This document shows positions 22,011 through 32,734 of a DNA stretch of 64,000 nt, in pieces. A model generated the notes under the pieces. It ran no database searches and was not told the origin of the DNA. It was given only the letters and a program-made list of their open reading frames with translations. This DNA is from Branchipolynoe longqiensis. Taxonomy: Eukaryota; Annelida; Polychaeta; Phyllodocida; Polynoidae. Where the stretch lies: the NCBI GenBank assembly GCA_030323885.1, contig CM059193.1, positions 57,122,042-57,186,041 on the forward strand, written 5' to 3'. The position numbers and the translations under genes were made by a program. Every line of letters starts with the position of its first letter. The first letter of the stretch is position 1.

Positions 22011-22639
22011 TTCAAACATATCAAAATGTGCAAAGTGAGGTTTAATTCGTATAAAGGCTGTGCATTCATTGAATCGCCTTGGAGGCAAAAGCGTGACAAA
22101 GGTTGTCATGGTCACTTCATAGGTTGGGGGTGAAAAAACATGTTTAACAAAAAAATCGATCCTCGCGATTCATATGGCGACTTTAAAACGTCAGTCATGG
22201 ATAGTGAAACATGCGAAACATATTGACATCAACATGAATACCGGACCTGAGTGGTGTAGGTCTATGCATAATGCATTATACACTGATACAATTTCGGTTG
22301 AAATTTGCTAGCATGACCAAGGCAGAAGTTGTCGCAAGCGTTGTGATCCCCTATGACTATTTGTGTTTTATCGACAGTGCAACTATTTTCTAGAAGGATT
22401 TTGATCGCTACTATGTGTGGTCACTCAGGTGATTTGAACAGATTATTTGCTTGAATAGACCTGTATCAACTTAATAATAACTTTCATCTATATTTACTTC
22501 CTCCGTGCTGTGCCAATGGTATACATTTCTGAACCAGCCGCGATATCTCACTCCACCTACCAGTCAGTGCTCACCTTTGTTCATCCACCAATACCAACCC
22601 CTCAGATTGACGTTGGTTCATTCAACGTTATCGTGGCGT
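22010..22639. other. No feature recognised
   Basis: Unremarkable AT-balanced DNA; no protein-like frame, no repeat that I can match within the window. Confidence 0.4.
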
Positions 22640-22880
22640 TCTCTGTGGCGGAGTGTGGTTAGAGTGTCTGACTTTTTTCTAGGTCAGACTCCTAATCTGA
22701 GGGTCGGTGGTTCGATTCCCCGTGCCCCCAGCTCTACCAATTTGGATTTCCACCGCTGTGTATACCTTACAGCGTCATCAAAGGCCGGTTGCTCTCATAC
22801 CATGTCTATGTGGTGTGGGAGGTTAAAAATCCCTTGGGTCGGTAAAAGTGTAGGTTCGGGCTTTCTATTGACCAGCAGTG
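22640..22880 (+). mobile_element. tRNA-derived SINE family 3
   Basis: A distinct tRNA-like head (A box TGGCGGAGTGTGGTTAGAGTG, B box GGTTCGATTCCCC) with an anticodon-arm-like region, then CCAGCTCTACCAATTTGG and a GTATACCTTACAGCGTCATC body. It is a single copy here, so a diverged tRNA pseudogene is the alternative. Confidence 0.6.
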
Positions 22881-23261
22881 GAATGAGGAAGACCAGTGAG
22901 GAATGAGGAAGACCCTGCATAAACAACTAATGGACCAAAAAATAAAAAATAAAAATAAATGTCTTTATAACATCCTAGAGAAAATAAGAATGATATGTAA
23001 GTGTTTGAAGAGTGGTTTACTGGATATTTCTGCCTAACTGGCAAGGAATATTGTAGGAAAAATAATCTTGAGCTCAAAACATTACTTATTATAGATAATG
23101 CTCCATGTGATCTCAGCTAAGTGGCCTATTACATAATTTCCAGGTAATTTGTCTAGTAAAATCGGTTTCTCGTACTCTTAGCGTTGTTTCAGTTAAAGTT
23201 CCATAGTACGAGGGTTTTGACTTTCTGTCATTTTTCTGAAATAAATATATTAGGTTGATCA

Positions 23262-23560
23262 TTATAATCTACCTTACTTTAGTTTGAAATAACTTTTATT
23301 TTAAATCGCTAACTTTTCAGATATTTAAAGTACAACCATGCATTATTAACTTTGGCAAGCACGCCAAAACTCTGACACTATATGCTTCTGCAGTAACAAG
23401 TTCTATTAAATTGGCTTGGTATGCTGTTCTATGTGGAGACAAATGTTTGATGAGTGCATCAATATCTAAGTTAGATATGTAGAATCAAATCTAGATCACT
23501 GTTTTGGTTTTGAAAATGTGATGCTTCATCGGACTATGCAGCTCTAATGTCATAGTTTTC
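23262..23560 (-). repeat. Dispersed repeat R4, copy 2
   Basis: Inverted relative to 1487-1780; see that entry for the shared blocks. Confidence 0.65.
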
Positions 23561-23606
23561 AGGAATCTAACCACAACCCTAATAGAGGAATTGGTATTTA
23601 TAAAGA

Positions 23607-23940
23607 GTTTGTTTGTTTGTTTGTTGTTTTGCGTCCTAGCAACATCTAAGGTAATACCAGGACAGGTGCCGACTTGTGACAGTGGCGACTTTATAGTGCT
23701 GCCCCACTGAGAGACCAGGCCGCCAGCACCATGACCTGATGTCCCACTCAGTCACATTATCTTGACACTGACACAACCAGTCCTTTCCCTATCGTAATAA
23801 TGCTGAGCTCCTGGCTAGGAAGTGACAAGTATCAATTTTTAAGTCATTGGTTTGATTCGACCACGGTTCGAACCCACGATCCCATGGTCTACCAACACGG
23901 GAGACGGACGCTCTAACTCATTCGGCCATCGCGTCTGGTC
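23607..23940 (-). mobile_element. tRNA-derived SINE (family 1b)
   Basis: Full length with a GTTTGTTTGTTTGTTG tail side, the full body and the 1b head CTCATTCGGCCATCGCGTCTGG. Confidence 0.88.
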
Positions 23941-23995
23941 TGTGGTTTATAAAGAACATTTTCCAATTCTGAAAATGTTAATTGCACCTTTGTTT

Positions 23996-24200
23996 GCTAA
24001 GAATTAGAAACAGGTAGCAGCATGACAGTGGGAACAGTTCCTGTGTTGGACTCTTCCACTTACTGCTAGCGGCCACCCCCTGAGGGAGGTTACGCGCTAC
24101 CCAGCTGGACAGTGACAGGTCACTTCTCTACTCCGACCGTGGCTGAATAAACCAAGGAGCTGCCTGGGGTTCAAAGCTATCTCGGTTTTACCCGACACAA
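23996..24200 (+). repeat. Dispersed repeat R6, uninterrupted copy
   Basis: Serves as the unfilled counterpart of 20935-22010 (see there). Confidence 0.6.
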
Positions 24201-24360
24201 TGTAGGACAAGACGCGCCACTCAGCGCTTTCTTATAGGAATTTCTGACATAGTCAAGCAGTGGCGCCATCCCACGGAAAACAAGGCGCGCATTGAATGGC
24301 AATTAAAATGTTATATTTACACCTTTTATTCCTCAAGCGGTGTACGACACGTTCCTGTTC

Positions 24361-24443
24361 CATCACAATACTGCGACTGAGTGGGATATTTGATTATGAT
24401 GCTGATGGTAAGGATTCTCAATGGGGAAGCACCATCAACCTGC
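24361..24443 (+). mobile_element. SINE family 1 internal fragment
   Basis: GACTGAGTGGGATATTTGATTATGATGCTGATGG...AATGGGGAAGCACCAT is a diverged middle segment. Confidence 0.5.
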
Positions 24444-24942
24444 CACCTGCTATCAATTATTAATAAAACTTTTCTTTTTCTATAGGAATTTGTTTCCCTT
24501 GACCACAAATATATGATTGTGAGCTTTCTAATTTAATGAGTGTCTATTGGCACATAATTGATCGTCTGCATTTACATCTAAAAGCGATGGTTTGAACAAA
24601 AAACAAACATTTCTCGCCGTGAATATGGCCTATGCTGCCGACACGTCGTAAAGCAACCACCAATCAATCAAAATCAAAACCTGCCAGCAATGCAGACCAC
24701 AACAAGTTGGTGCGTATCATAGGTGAGTTAGGGTGTTGCTGACCGATAACACCGTGAATACATCAACCAAGGCTGTTCCTACATAATGCCGCCATTGGTG
24801 ACAACATATGAGGAGAGTGGGAATAAACCTGAAGCGGGAACCAGATAAAAGGTCTCTGTAATTAATGTGAGCGATAGATTTCAATTGTGCTAAATGTGGC
24901 CCACTATGGGAAAGAAGGTATCACTGCATGACGATCCTACTA

Positions 24943-25341
24943 CAGGACATTCCCGTTAAACCAAGCTCGGTTAAACCAAACGATCGGTTAATCTAAACTT
25001 TTGTTGGCGGCCCGCCAAAATACTACCATATATCATATAAAAAAAAGTTGCAAAGTCGGTTAATCCGAATTATCGGTAAATCCAAACAAAATTGTTGTAC
25101 CCCAGGCCACTTCTGGCACGGTTAAACCAAACTTTCATGTGGTTATAAGATCATCTTGAGACCCCACCGCCTGTTAAACCACGCTTGTTTGGATAAATGT
25201 TACCAGTAGTGTGTGTGTGGACTTTGGGGGGGGGGGGGAGTCAAAGTCAAAGTCGAAGCCAAAGCTCAGTTAAACCAATGATCGGTTAATCCAAACAAAT
25301 TTCTAGGGTTCCTTCAAGTTTGGTTTAATGGGGTTATACTG
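24943..25341. mobile_element. pogo-like MITE with CGGTTAAACCAA repeats
   Basis: Ends CAGGACATTCCCGTTAAACC and CAGTATAACCCCATTAAACC (reverse complement), flanked by TA at 24941-24942 and 25342-25343. The interior repeats the inner TIR words CGGTTAAACCAA and CGGTTAATCCAAAC about eight times in both orientations, plus a G run and AAGTCAAAGTC repeats. No coding frame. Confidence 0.8.
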
Positions 25342-25399
25342 TATCAAGTAACACATGACTTCAAATGTCCTTCTCGCCATTCCCCACTCAATGCCCAGC

Positions 25400-25592
25400 A
25401 TCCTCCACTCACCACTCACCACTCAATATTCACCACTCACCACTCAATATTCATCAGTCACCACTCAATATTCACCACTCAATATTCACCACTCAATATT
25501 CACCACTCAATACTCACCATTCACCACTCAATATTCACCACTCACCACTCAATATTCACCACTCGCCACTCAATATTCACCACTCACCACGT
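25400..25592. repeat. Minisatellite of CACCACTCAATATT words
   Basis: About eleven imperfect units of CACCACTCAATATT(CA), sometimes with an extra CACCACT. Confidence 0.9.
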
Positions 25593-25617
25593 GCCATGTG
25601 CACATCACTATTTTCAT

Positions 25618-25929
25618 GGGTGCGGTGGCCGAATCGGTAGAGCGCAGGCCTCGCGTGCAGAAGTTTGGGAGTTCGGTTCCCAGTCGAGTCAAACCAATGA
25701 CTTATCAAATTGATACTTATCACTTCCTATCCTGGCGCTCAGCATTAATAGGACAGGGCAAGGACTGGTTTAGCTCACTGTCCAGATAATGTGACTGAGT
25801 GTGATATCAGGTCATGGAGCCGACAGCCTGTTATTTCCCAGTGGGGCAGGACTATAACGTTGCCATGAGTGCGCACTGTCAGAAGTCGGGGGCCATCCTG
25901 ATATGACCTTTGATGTTGCCAGGACGTAG
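25618..25929 (+). mobile_element. tRNA-derived SINE (family 1a)
   Basis: Head TGCGGTGGCCGAATCGGTAG with B box AGTTCGGTTCCC; complete body and tail ending GATGTTGCCAGGACGTA. Confidence 0.9.
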
Positions 25930-25989
25930 CGGTAGATGTGTAATCCTCACCGAAGGCCCAATGCCCATTTTCCATGACCGATCACTCAT

Positions 25990-25995
25990 TATATA

Positions 25996-26045
<50 letters not shown>
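25990..26045. repeat. (TA)n microsatellite
   Basis: About 28 AT dinucleotides. Confidence 0.95.
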
Positions 26046-26046
<1 letters not shown>

Positions 26047-26156
26047 CCAGTATGGCTCAATTTGCAAAGGGTTGTTCAGGCGGGCTGTGCTGCCACCTTC
26101 CGATAACCATCAACACTAGTATGACCAAAAGTGCTCGTGAGCTATGAGCCTCTCAT

Positions 26157-26496
26157 AAAGATAATATTCTTTATACGCGGTATACGCTATGCAAATGCAA
26201 ATGTGAATCCGGGAAAAAATGGAAAAGCATGTAAATGCACAATGGTGCTTCAATATGTCTGGATGCGAATGCGAATGCCAATGCCAATGCGACAAGTGGA
26301 TTACTCTATGGACCGATCGGAGCGAATCCGAACGCAAATGCTGCTCTATTTGCGATAGAGAAACGAGGAACTTTGACTTTCCTTCACACATGTGTAGCAA
26401 GAAGGACTGAAAATGGCATCGGTATTCATGCCGCATCCCGCATTCGCATGCTACATGCCGCATACCGCATACCGCGTATATGGAATCTTAGCTTAA
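26157..26496. mobile_element. Candidate TIR element saturated with ATGCGAATGC words
   Basis: The left CTTTATACGCGGTATACGC and the right (reverse complement) CCATATACGCGGTATGCGG form imperfect inverted ends. The interior is mostly GCAAATGC, GCGAATGCCAATGC and CCGCATACCGCAT words. No duplication of the target is clear. Confidence 0.5.
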
Positions 26497-27056
26497 TGCC
26501 GAACCCCCGAACCTTCCCCCCCCCCCCCCCAGAGGAGTGGATGCACGTCATGCAGCCGCAGATCAATTGCCTTTCCCACTGACCCGACAATAGATAGATG
26601 AGTGGCTGGGTGGAGCCCCCTGGTGCCAGGAAATTAAAGCTCCATCACACATGAGAACCAGGCTGGAGACACAGATGTTAGGTCCATAAACACACGCTAG
26701 GGTTTATTCCCCAACACGATCGATTACTGTCAAAGCAAGTTTTAATGGGAACGTGGCATAGTGCCAAAGTTAATCCGATGGAGGGCAGGCACTCTGGTGC
26801 AGTTTTGGGTGTTTATGTAGGAGTGTATGGTATTTGTATTGTGAGCGTATTGGTGGATGAACAAAGGTGAGCATTGGCACAGTGGTAGGCGGGGTGATAT
26901 ATGGTGGTTGGTTCAGAAATATCTGCAATTGGAGCTGGTACAGCGCGGAGGAAGCAAATATACATGAAAGCTATATAAGGAAGAAACAGGCGCATTCATA
27001 TATAAATCTGATATATATATACAGGTCTGTTTATATATGTGATAGATACAGGTCTA

Positions 27057-27057
<1 letters not shown>

Positions 27058-27104
<47 letters not shown>
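27058..27104. repeat. (TA)n microsatellite
   Basis: About 23 AT dinucleotides. Confidence 0.95.
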
Positions 27105-27105
<1 letters not shown>

Positions 27106-27235
27106 CCAGTGCGCGAGTGCACCATGAAGCGGGGGTCACCCATAAAGTAGTACACATCATAAGGGTGGACAAATAAGGAATCTTCCCTTACGTGCGTATA
27201 TACTCACCTCTCAACGTGCGTATATACTCACCTCT

Positions 27236-27446
27236 ACAACGTTGCCATGAGTGCATACTCTCACAAGTCGGTACCTGTCCTGATATGACCTTAGATGTTG
27301 CCAGGACGAAAACCTCCAACAACTAACCAACGCAGGGGAGGAGTAGTATTAAAAGTGGTCATGGGTGCAATCTGCCACAAGTTGGTATCCAATCTTATAT
27401 GACCTTAGATGTACCTAGGGCATAAACCCAACAATCAACCAAACCA
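27236..27446 (+). mobile_element. Two tandem SINE family 1 tail fragments
   Basis: 27236-27330 and 27355-27446 each carry the GCACTGTCACAAGTCGGTACC-like to GATGTTGCCAGGACG...AACAACTAACCAA tail; the heads are missing. Confidence 0.7.
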
Positions 27447-27545
27447 TACTCGATAACAAACTACCCACACTGCACTTATAACCTATGCATGCAACAGGAT
27501 ACCTTACAAGTTAATCCACACTAAACTCGGGTACCCTCTCCCACA

Positions 27546-27600
27546 CAGGGCCGGCTGAAGGCACTGGTAGCTCGGGCGGTCGCCCGGGGCGCCATGTGAT
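27546..27600 (+). mobile_element. hAT-like transposon end (fragment)
   Basis: CAGGGCCGGCTGAAGG...GGTCGCCCGGGGCGCC has the CAGGGCCGGC start common to many animal hAT elements (family knowledge). The matching right end is not seen; the 28-bp array takes over. Confidence 0.4.
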
Positions 27601-28430
27601 AGGGGCGGGGGAAGGGGCGCCATGTGATAGGGGCGGGGGAAGGGGCGCCATGTGATAGGGGAGGGGGAAGGGGCGCCATGTGATAGGGGCGGGGGAAGGG
27701 GCGCCATGTGGTAGGGGCGGGGGAAGGGGCGCCATGTGGTAGGGGCGGGGGAAGGGGCGCCATGTGGTAGGGGCGGGTGAAGGGGCGCCATGTGGTAGGG
27801 GGCCGGGCGGGAAGGGGTGCCATGTGATAGGGGCGGGGGAAGGGGCGCCATGTGATAGGGGCGGGGGAAGGGGCGCCATGTGATAGGGGCGGGGGAAGGG
27901 GCGCCATGTGATAGGGGCGGGGGAAGGGGCGCCATGTGATAGGGCGGGGGAAGGGGCGCCATGTGGTAGGGGTGGGGGAAAGGGGCGCCATGTGATAGGG
28001 GCGGGGGAAGGGGCGCCATGTGATAGGGGCGGGGGAAGGGGCGCCATGTGATAGGGGCGGGGGAAGGGGCGCCATGTGATAGGGGCGGGGGGAAGGGGCG
28101 CCATCTGATAGGGGCGGGGGGAAGGGGCGCCATGTGGTAGGGGCGGGGGAAGGGGCGCCATGTGGTAGGGGCGCCATGTGATAGGGGCGGGTGAAGGGGC
28201 GCCATGTGATAGGGGCTGGGGAAGGGGCGCCATGTGATAGGGGCGGGGGAAGGGGCGCCATGTGATAGGGGCGGGGGAAGGGGCGCCATGTGGTAGGGGC
28301 GGGTGAAGGGGCGCCATGTGATAGGGGCGGGGGAAGGGGCACCATGTGATAGGGGCGGGGGAAGGGGCGCCATCTGATAGGGGCGGGTGAAGGGGCGCCA
28401 TGTGGTAGGGGCGGGGGAAGGGGCGCCAAT
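27588..28430. repeat. 28-bp minisatellite, about 30 units
   Basis: Unit AGGGGCGGGGGAAGGGGCGC + CATGTGAT with variants GTGGTAG, GCGGGTGA and CATCTGAT. Because 28 is not a multiple of 3, all three minus-strand frames stay open and read the same Pro-rich 28-residue cycle. These frames are artefacts. Confidence 0.95.
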
Positions 28431-28444
28431 TGTGATTTCTAGAA

Positions 28445-28830
28445 TTAGAAATCCACACACACCCAGACAGGAATACCCACAAACACATACGCACAAGCAC
28501 ACAAATACACACAAGCTTACACACACAAAAATATAAATAAACATACACACACACCCCTAATCACCCAGACACACCAACACACATACACAAACAAACATAC
28601 ACACACATACACAAACATATACACACCCAATACACAAACAGACATACACACAAACACACACCAAACACACAACAAACACACCAAGCGCACATACACCCAA
28701 ACACACACAAACACACACACAAACACACATACACCAAAACACACAAAAACACACCAAAATACACATATACCCAACACACCAAAACACACCAAAACACACC
28801 AAACACACACAAACACACACAAACACATGC
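28445..28830. repeat. (CA)n-rich microsatellite
   Basis: ACACACAAAC and ACACACCAAA words without interruption. It lies directly downstream of the candidate minus-strand exon donor at 28850. Confidence 0.9.
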
Positions 28831-28850
28831 AAACCCTGAGACTACCTCAC

Positions 28851-29105
28851 CTCGCCGTAGTCGGGCGGGTTGGGCACGGCCGTGAAGTCCTCCTCCTCCG
28901 CTATGAAGGGCGCCTCTTTACTGGGGAACTTAAACTCCAGCGACTCGACGTCGCTCCCGCACAGCGACGACTCTGGCGACTTCCGCTTCCGGGCGCCGTC
29001 GCCACTTCCGCCTGCGCCGCCGCTATTGTTGCTGTCGACGCCGAGCGACTCGGTGAGCGAGACATCGATGTCGTCCTCGTAGTCCTCCCACCGCTCCTCC
29101 TCCAT
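28851..29105 (-). CDS. Candidate host-gene exon, acidic protein of unknown function
   Basis: An 85-codon exon. It starts with ATG in an excellent Kozak context (GCCGCCCGCCATGG at 29105) and ends GGC GAG|GTGAGG, a good donor at 28850. The peptide starts MEEERWEDYEDDIDVSL, then has a Gly/Ser/Asn linker, a basic patch (ARKRKSPESS, possible nuclear signal) and an acidic end (FIAEEEDFTAVPNPPDYGE). The complexity is far higher than in the surrounding repeats, and the region is CpG-rich. The frame is also open upstream of the ATG through a Pro-rich stretch (DYLYYYRPV), so the true start could lie further 5'. I do not recognise the protein. It is the best host-gene candidate in the window. Confidence 0.5.
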
Positions 29106-29329
29106 GGCGGGCGGCGGGGGAGGATCCGGGGGCCCGGGGTGGGAGGGAGAGACCGGGCGGTAGTAGTACAAGTAGTCCCGGGGTCGTGGCCCTGGGGCCC
29201 GGGAAACCCGGGGGCCCGAGGCGGGAGAGACGGGCCCGGGGACGGGGGACCAGGCGGACGGGCACCGGGGGTGGGGGGACGCAAACCTGACGGAACTTCC
29301 GGCGCTGCGACCCGGGAGCCTCCTCCTCC

Positions 29330-30115
29330 TGCTCCTCCTGCTCCTCCTGCCCTCCCTGGTAGGCAGTCACTATGGAAGACGGTGTGTGTCGATGGAGACT
29401 CTCACTGACTTCTAGCCCTCTCACTACACCTTCAACAACTCCTCCTTCTCCTCCTTCTCCTTCTCCTCTTTCTCTTATTCCTTCTTTTGTTGTTCCTTCT
29501 CCACTTTCCCCTCCAATTCCTCTTTCCTGTCCCCTTATCACTCCTCCTTTTAACCGGCTTTCTCCTTTTCTTCTTCTTTCTCTTATTCCAGTTTAAACTC
29601 CTCCACTTCCTCCTACTATTCCTCTTCCTCTTATTTCTCCTTTTACTCCTCCTTCGCTACCTCCTTCTATTCCCAATTCTCGTTCTCCTTGTCCTTCTTC
29701 TCTATCTCCTCTGGCTATTCTTCCCACAACTCCTACCTTTACTCATCCTCCACTTTCTCTTTCTCCTCTTGCTATTGCTCCTCTTTCTCCACCTCCTCTT
29801 GATATTGCTCCTAGAACTCCTCCTCCTCTTCCTCCTCCTCGTCCTCCTCCTCCTTCTCCTCTTTCTCCTATTCCTCCTCCTGTTATTCCTCTTACTCTTC
29901 CTCTTACGACGCCTCCTTCCCCATTTCCTCTTGATATTGTTCCTCCAACTCCTCCTTCTCTCTCTCCTCTTGCTATTGCTCCTACAACTCCTGCAAGTCC
30001 TCCACCTCCTCCTCCTCCTCTTCCTCCGCCTCCTTTTCCTTCTCCTTCACCTCCTCCCCCTTCTTCACCACCACCACCACCACCTCCTCCTCCTCCTCCT
30101 GCTCCACCAGGTGTC
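29330..30115. repeat. Polypyrimidine (CTCCTT)n tract
   Basis: About 780 bp of nearly pure C/T on the plus strand (CTCCTCCTCCT, TTCTCCTTCTCC). It gives Leu/Phe-rich frames on the plus strand and Gly/Glu-rich frames on the minus strand, without coding evidence. It would be intronic if 30505-30573 and 28851-29105 belong to one gene. Confidence 0.85.
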
Positions 30116-30119
30116 ACAA

Positions 30120-30620
30120 CTTGACGCGCCCAGACCACGCGACACCAACCAAGCGCAACAGCCCTACTGACGAATCCCTCGGCGATACCAGCGATAAGAG
30201 CCGGACCAGGGCTGGTGGCATCCGCCGGCCTGCTGCGTTTATCAGTCCCCGACGCGCGACCAGTGGCAGCCGGGGCGGTCCCGGCGTTATCAGTGGGCGT
30301 GGCCGGAAACTGGCTCCGCCGGCAGAGCTCCCTGGGTAGTAGTAGTAGTAGTAGTTCTATATGATTCGCTGATGGCGATTCGTCGGCCTGTTCAGCGGCC
30401 CTGACCCACGGCCTGCCCGGGGAGGTTAGGCGCGGGACGGCACCATGGGAACTATGATGAACAAACTTAACGTTAACTACGGTAGAGTCGGGGTCCTGAC
30501 TCACCATCATCCACGGCGGACTGTCCGAGTAGACTGGGAACAGCGGCGACACATGGCCGGCACACTTGTATTGCTATTTGCCACCACCCGCCGCACGCCG
30601 AGGTTTGAGTACGTGAGGGC
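30120..30620. other. CpG-rich single-copy island
   Basis: A GC-rich stretch with frequent CpG (GACGCGCGACC, GGCGTTATCAGTGGGCG, GGCGCGGGACGG) between two long low-complexity arrays. It could be a promoter or an exon-bearing part of the minus-strand gene suggested at 28851-29105. Confidence 0.5.
30505..30573 (-). CDS. Possible second host exon (23 codons)
   Basis: On the minus strand a CAAATAG|CAATAC acceptor-like site is followed by 23 codons including HVSPLFPVYSDSPPWMM, then a perfect donor, ATGATG|GTGAGT. The peptide is complex and non-repetitive. Both borders would be phase 0. The acceptor lacks a strong pyrimidine tract, so the left border is uncertain; the exon may instead end a 5' leader with ATGATG as the start. 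Confidence 0.3.
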
Positions 30621-32690
30621 GGGTAGTAGGTGTGGGTGGGTGGGTGGGCGGGTGGGGGAGGTGAGTGTGTATGTGGATTGTATGTGGGGGGAGGGTGGGA
30701 GGGTGGGGGGAGGTGAGTGGGGGTGGGGTGGATTATATGTGGGTGGGTCCGTGGGAGGGTGTGTGAGTGGGAGGTGGGGGGAGTGTGTATGTGGGTGGAA
30801 GGGTGGGTGGGTGGTGAGTGGGGGGATTGTATGTGGGTGGGAGTGTGGGAGTGTTGGGGGAGGTGAGTGGGGGAGGGGGTGGATTCTATGTGGGTGGGAG
30901 GTGGTGAGGTGGGGGGGGGTGTGTGTGGGTGGGAGGGTGGGTGGGGGGGGTGAGTGGGGGGGTTGTATGTGGGTGGGAGTGTGGGAGTGTTGGGGGGAGG
31001 TGAGTGGGGGGGGGGTGGATTCGTTGTGGGGAGTGGGGGGGAGGGTGTGGTGGGTGGGAGGTGAGTGGGGGGGAGTGTGATGTGGGTGGGAGTGTGGGAG
31101 TGTTGTGGGGGGTGGGTGTGGGTGGGTGGGAGGTGGGTGGGGGGGAGTGTTTGTGGGTGGGAGTGTGGGAGTGTGTGGGGGGGGTGGGTGGGGGGAGGGG
31201 TGGGTTGTATGTGGGTGGTGAGGGTGGTGTGTGGGGTGGGAGGGTGAGTGGGGGGGTGTGTATGTGGGGTGGGAGGGTGTGTGTGTGGGAGGTGAGTGGG
31301 GGGGTGTATGTGGGTGGAAGGGTGGGTGGGGGTGAGTGGGGGGGTTGTATGTGGGTGGGAGGGTGTGTGTGTGGGAGGTGAGTGGGGGGTGTATGTGGGT
31401 GGATGGGTGGGTGGGGGGGTGAGTGGGGGGTTGTATGTGGGTGGGAGGGTGGGTGGGAGGTGAGTGGGGGGGTTGTATGTGGGTGGGAGGGGGTGGTGGG
31501 GAGTGTGGGGGGAGGGGTGGATGTGGGGGGGGTGGGTGGAGTGTGGTGGGTGGTGTGGGTGGTGGGGGTGTGTGTGGGGGGAGGTGAGTGGGGGGTGTAT
31601 GTGGGTGGTGGGGGGGTGGTGGGTGGTGGGGGGTGGTGTGGGGGGTGTATGTGGGTGGAGGGTGGGGGGGGGGGTGAGTGGGGGGTGTGGGTAGGTGGTG
31701 GGGTGGGGGGGTGATGTGGGTGGGATGGTGGGAGTGGTGGGGGAGGGTGTATGTGGGTGGGAGGGTGGTGTGGGGGGGTGAGTGGGGGGTTGTATGTGGG
31801 TGGGAGGGTGTGGGGTGTGTGGGGGGTTTGGGTGTGTGGGGGGGTGGTTGGTGGGTGGGAGGGTGGGTGGGGGTGGGGGGGGGTGTGGGTGGGGGGTGGG
31901 TGTGGGGGTGTGTTGTGGGGTGTGGGGTGGGAGTGGTTGTGGGGGAGGTGGTGGGTGGGGGGTGGGGGGTGGGTGGGGGGGGGGGGGGGGGTGGTGGTGT
32001 GGGGGTGTGGGGGAGGTGGGGGGGGGGGTGGTGTGGGTGGGGGGTGGGTGTGTGGGAGGTGAGTGGGGGGTGGTGTGTGGGGTGGGTGGGGGGGTGGGGG
32101 GTGTGGTGGGGGGTGGTTGGTGGGTGGGAGGTGGTGGGGTGTGGGGGGGAGGTGGGGGTGGGGGGGGGGGGGGTTTTTGTGGGTGGGAGGGTGTGTGGGT
32201 GGGGGTGAGTGGGGGGTTGATGTGGGTGGGAGGGTGGGTGGGGGGTGAGTGGGGGTTGTATGGGGGTGGGGGGTGTGTTTGTGGGGGTGAGTGGGGGATG
32301 TGTGTGGGCGGAAGGTGGGTGGGGGGTGAGTGGGGGGTTGTATGTGGGTGGGAGTGTGGGAGTGTTGGGGGGAGGTGAGTGGGGGAGGGGTGGATTCTTT
32401 GTGGGTGGGAGGGTGTGTGGGTGGGAGGGTGTGTGGGTGGGAGGTGAGTGGGGGGATGTATGTGGGTGGGAGGGTGGGTGGGAGGTGAGTGGGGGGGTTG
32501 TATGTGGGTGGGAGGGTGGGTGGGAAGTGAATGGGTGGGTTGTATGTGGGTGGGAGGGTGTGTGGGTGGGAGGTGAGTGGGGGGATGTATGTGTGTGGGA
32601 GGGTGGGTGGGAAGTGAATGGGGGGGTTGTATGTGGGTGGGAGGGTGGAAAGGCGGGTGAGTGGGGGACGGGGCGGGGGAGAGTTCAACT
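30620..32690. repeat. 2-kb G-rich minisatellite (potential G-quadruplex array)
   Basis: Built from TATGTGGGTGGGAGGGTGGG and AGGTGAGTGGGGGGG words, with units of roughly 40-45 bp and many indels. There are dozens of four-G-tract clusters on the plus strand. The Pro/His/Thr frame on the minus strand is an artefact of composition. Confidence 0.92.
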
Positions 32691-32734
32691 CAAACCGTGT
32701 GTGAATGCATATGGACTTACCAGCATTAGTGAAT

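Noticed and set aside
25618..25700. Functional tRNA gene
   Set aside because: Heads like this one have A and B boxes but are always followed by the same SINE body and lack a proper acceptor stem.
27504..28554. Three overlapping ~300-350-residue Pro-rich minus-strand frames
   Set aside because: All arise from the 28-bp minisatellite, read the same 28-residue cycle in each frame, and have no complex sequence or promoter.
29330..29400. T-box fragment (IVTAYQ on the minus strand)
   Set aside because: Only six residues match; the conserved residues that should follow are absent and a Glu/Gln run takes their place.
30886..32688. 600-residue Pro/His/Thr minus-strand frame
   Set aside because: Composition artefact of the G-rich array.
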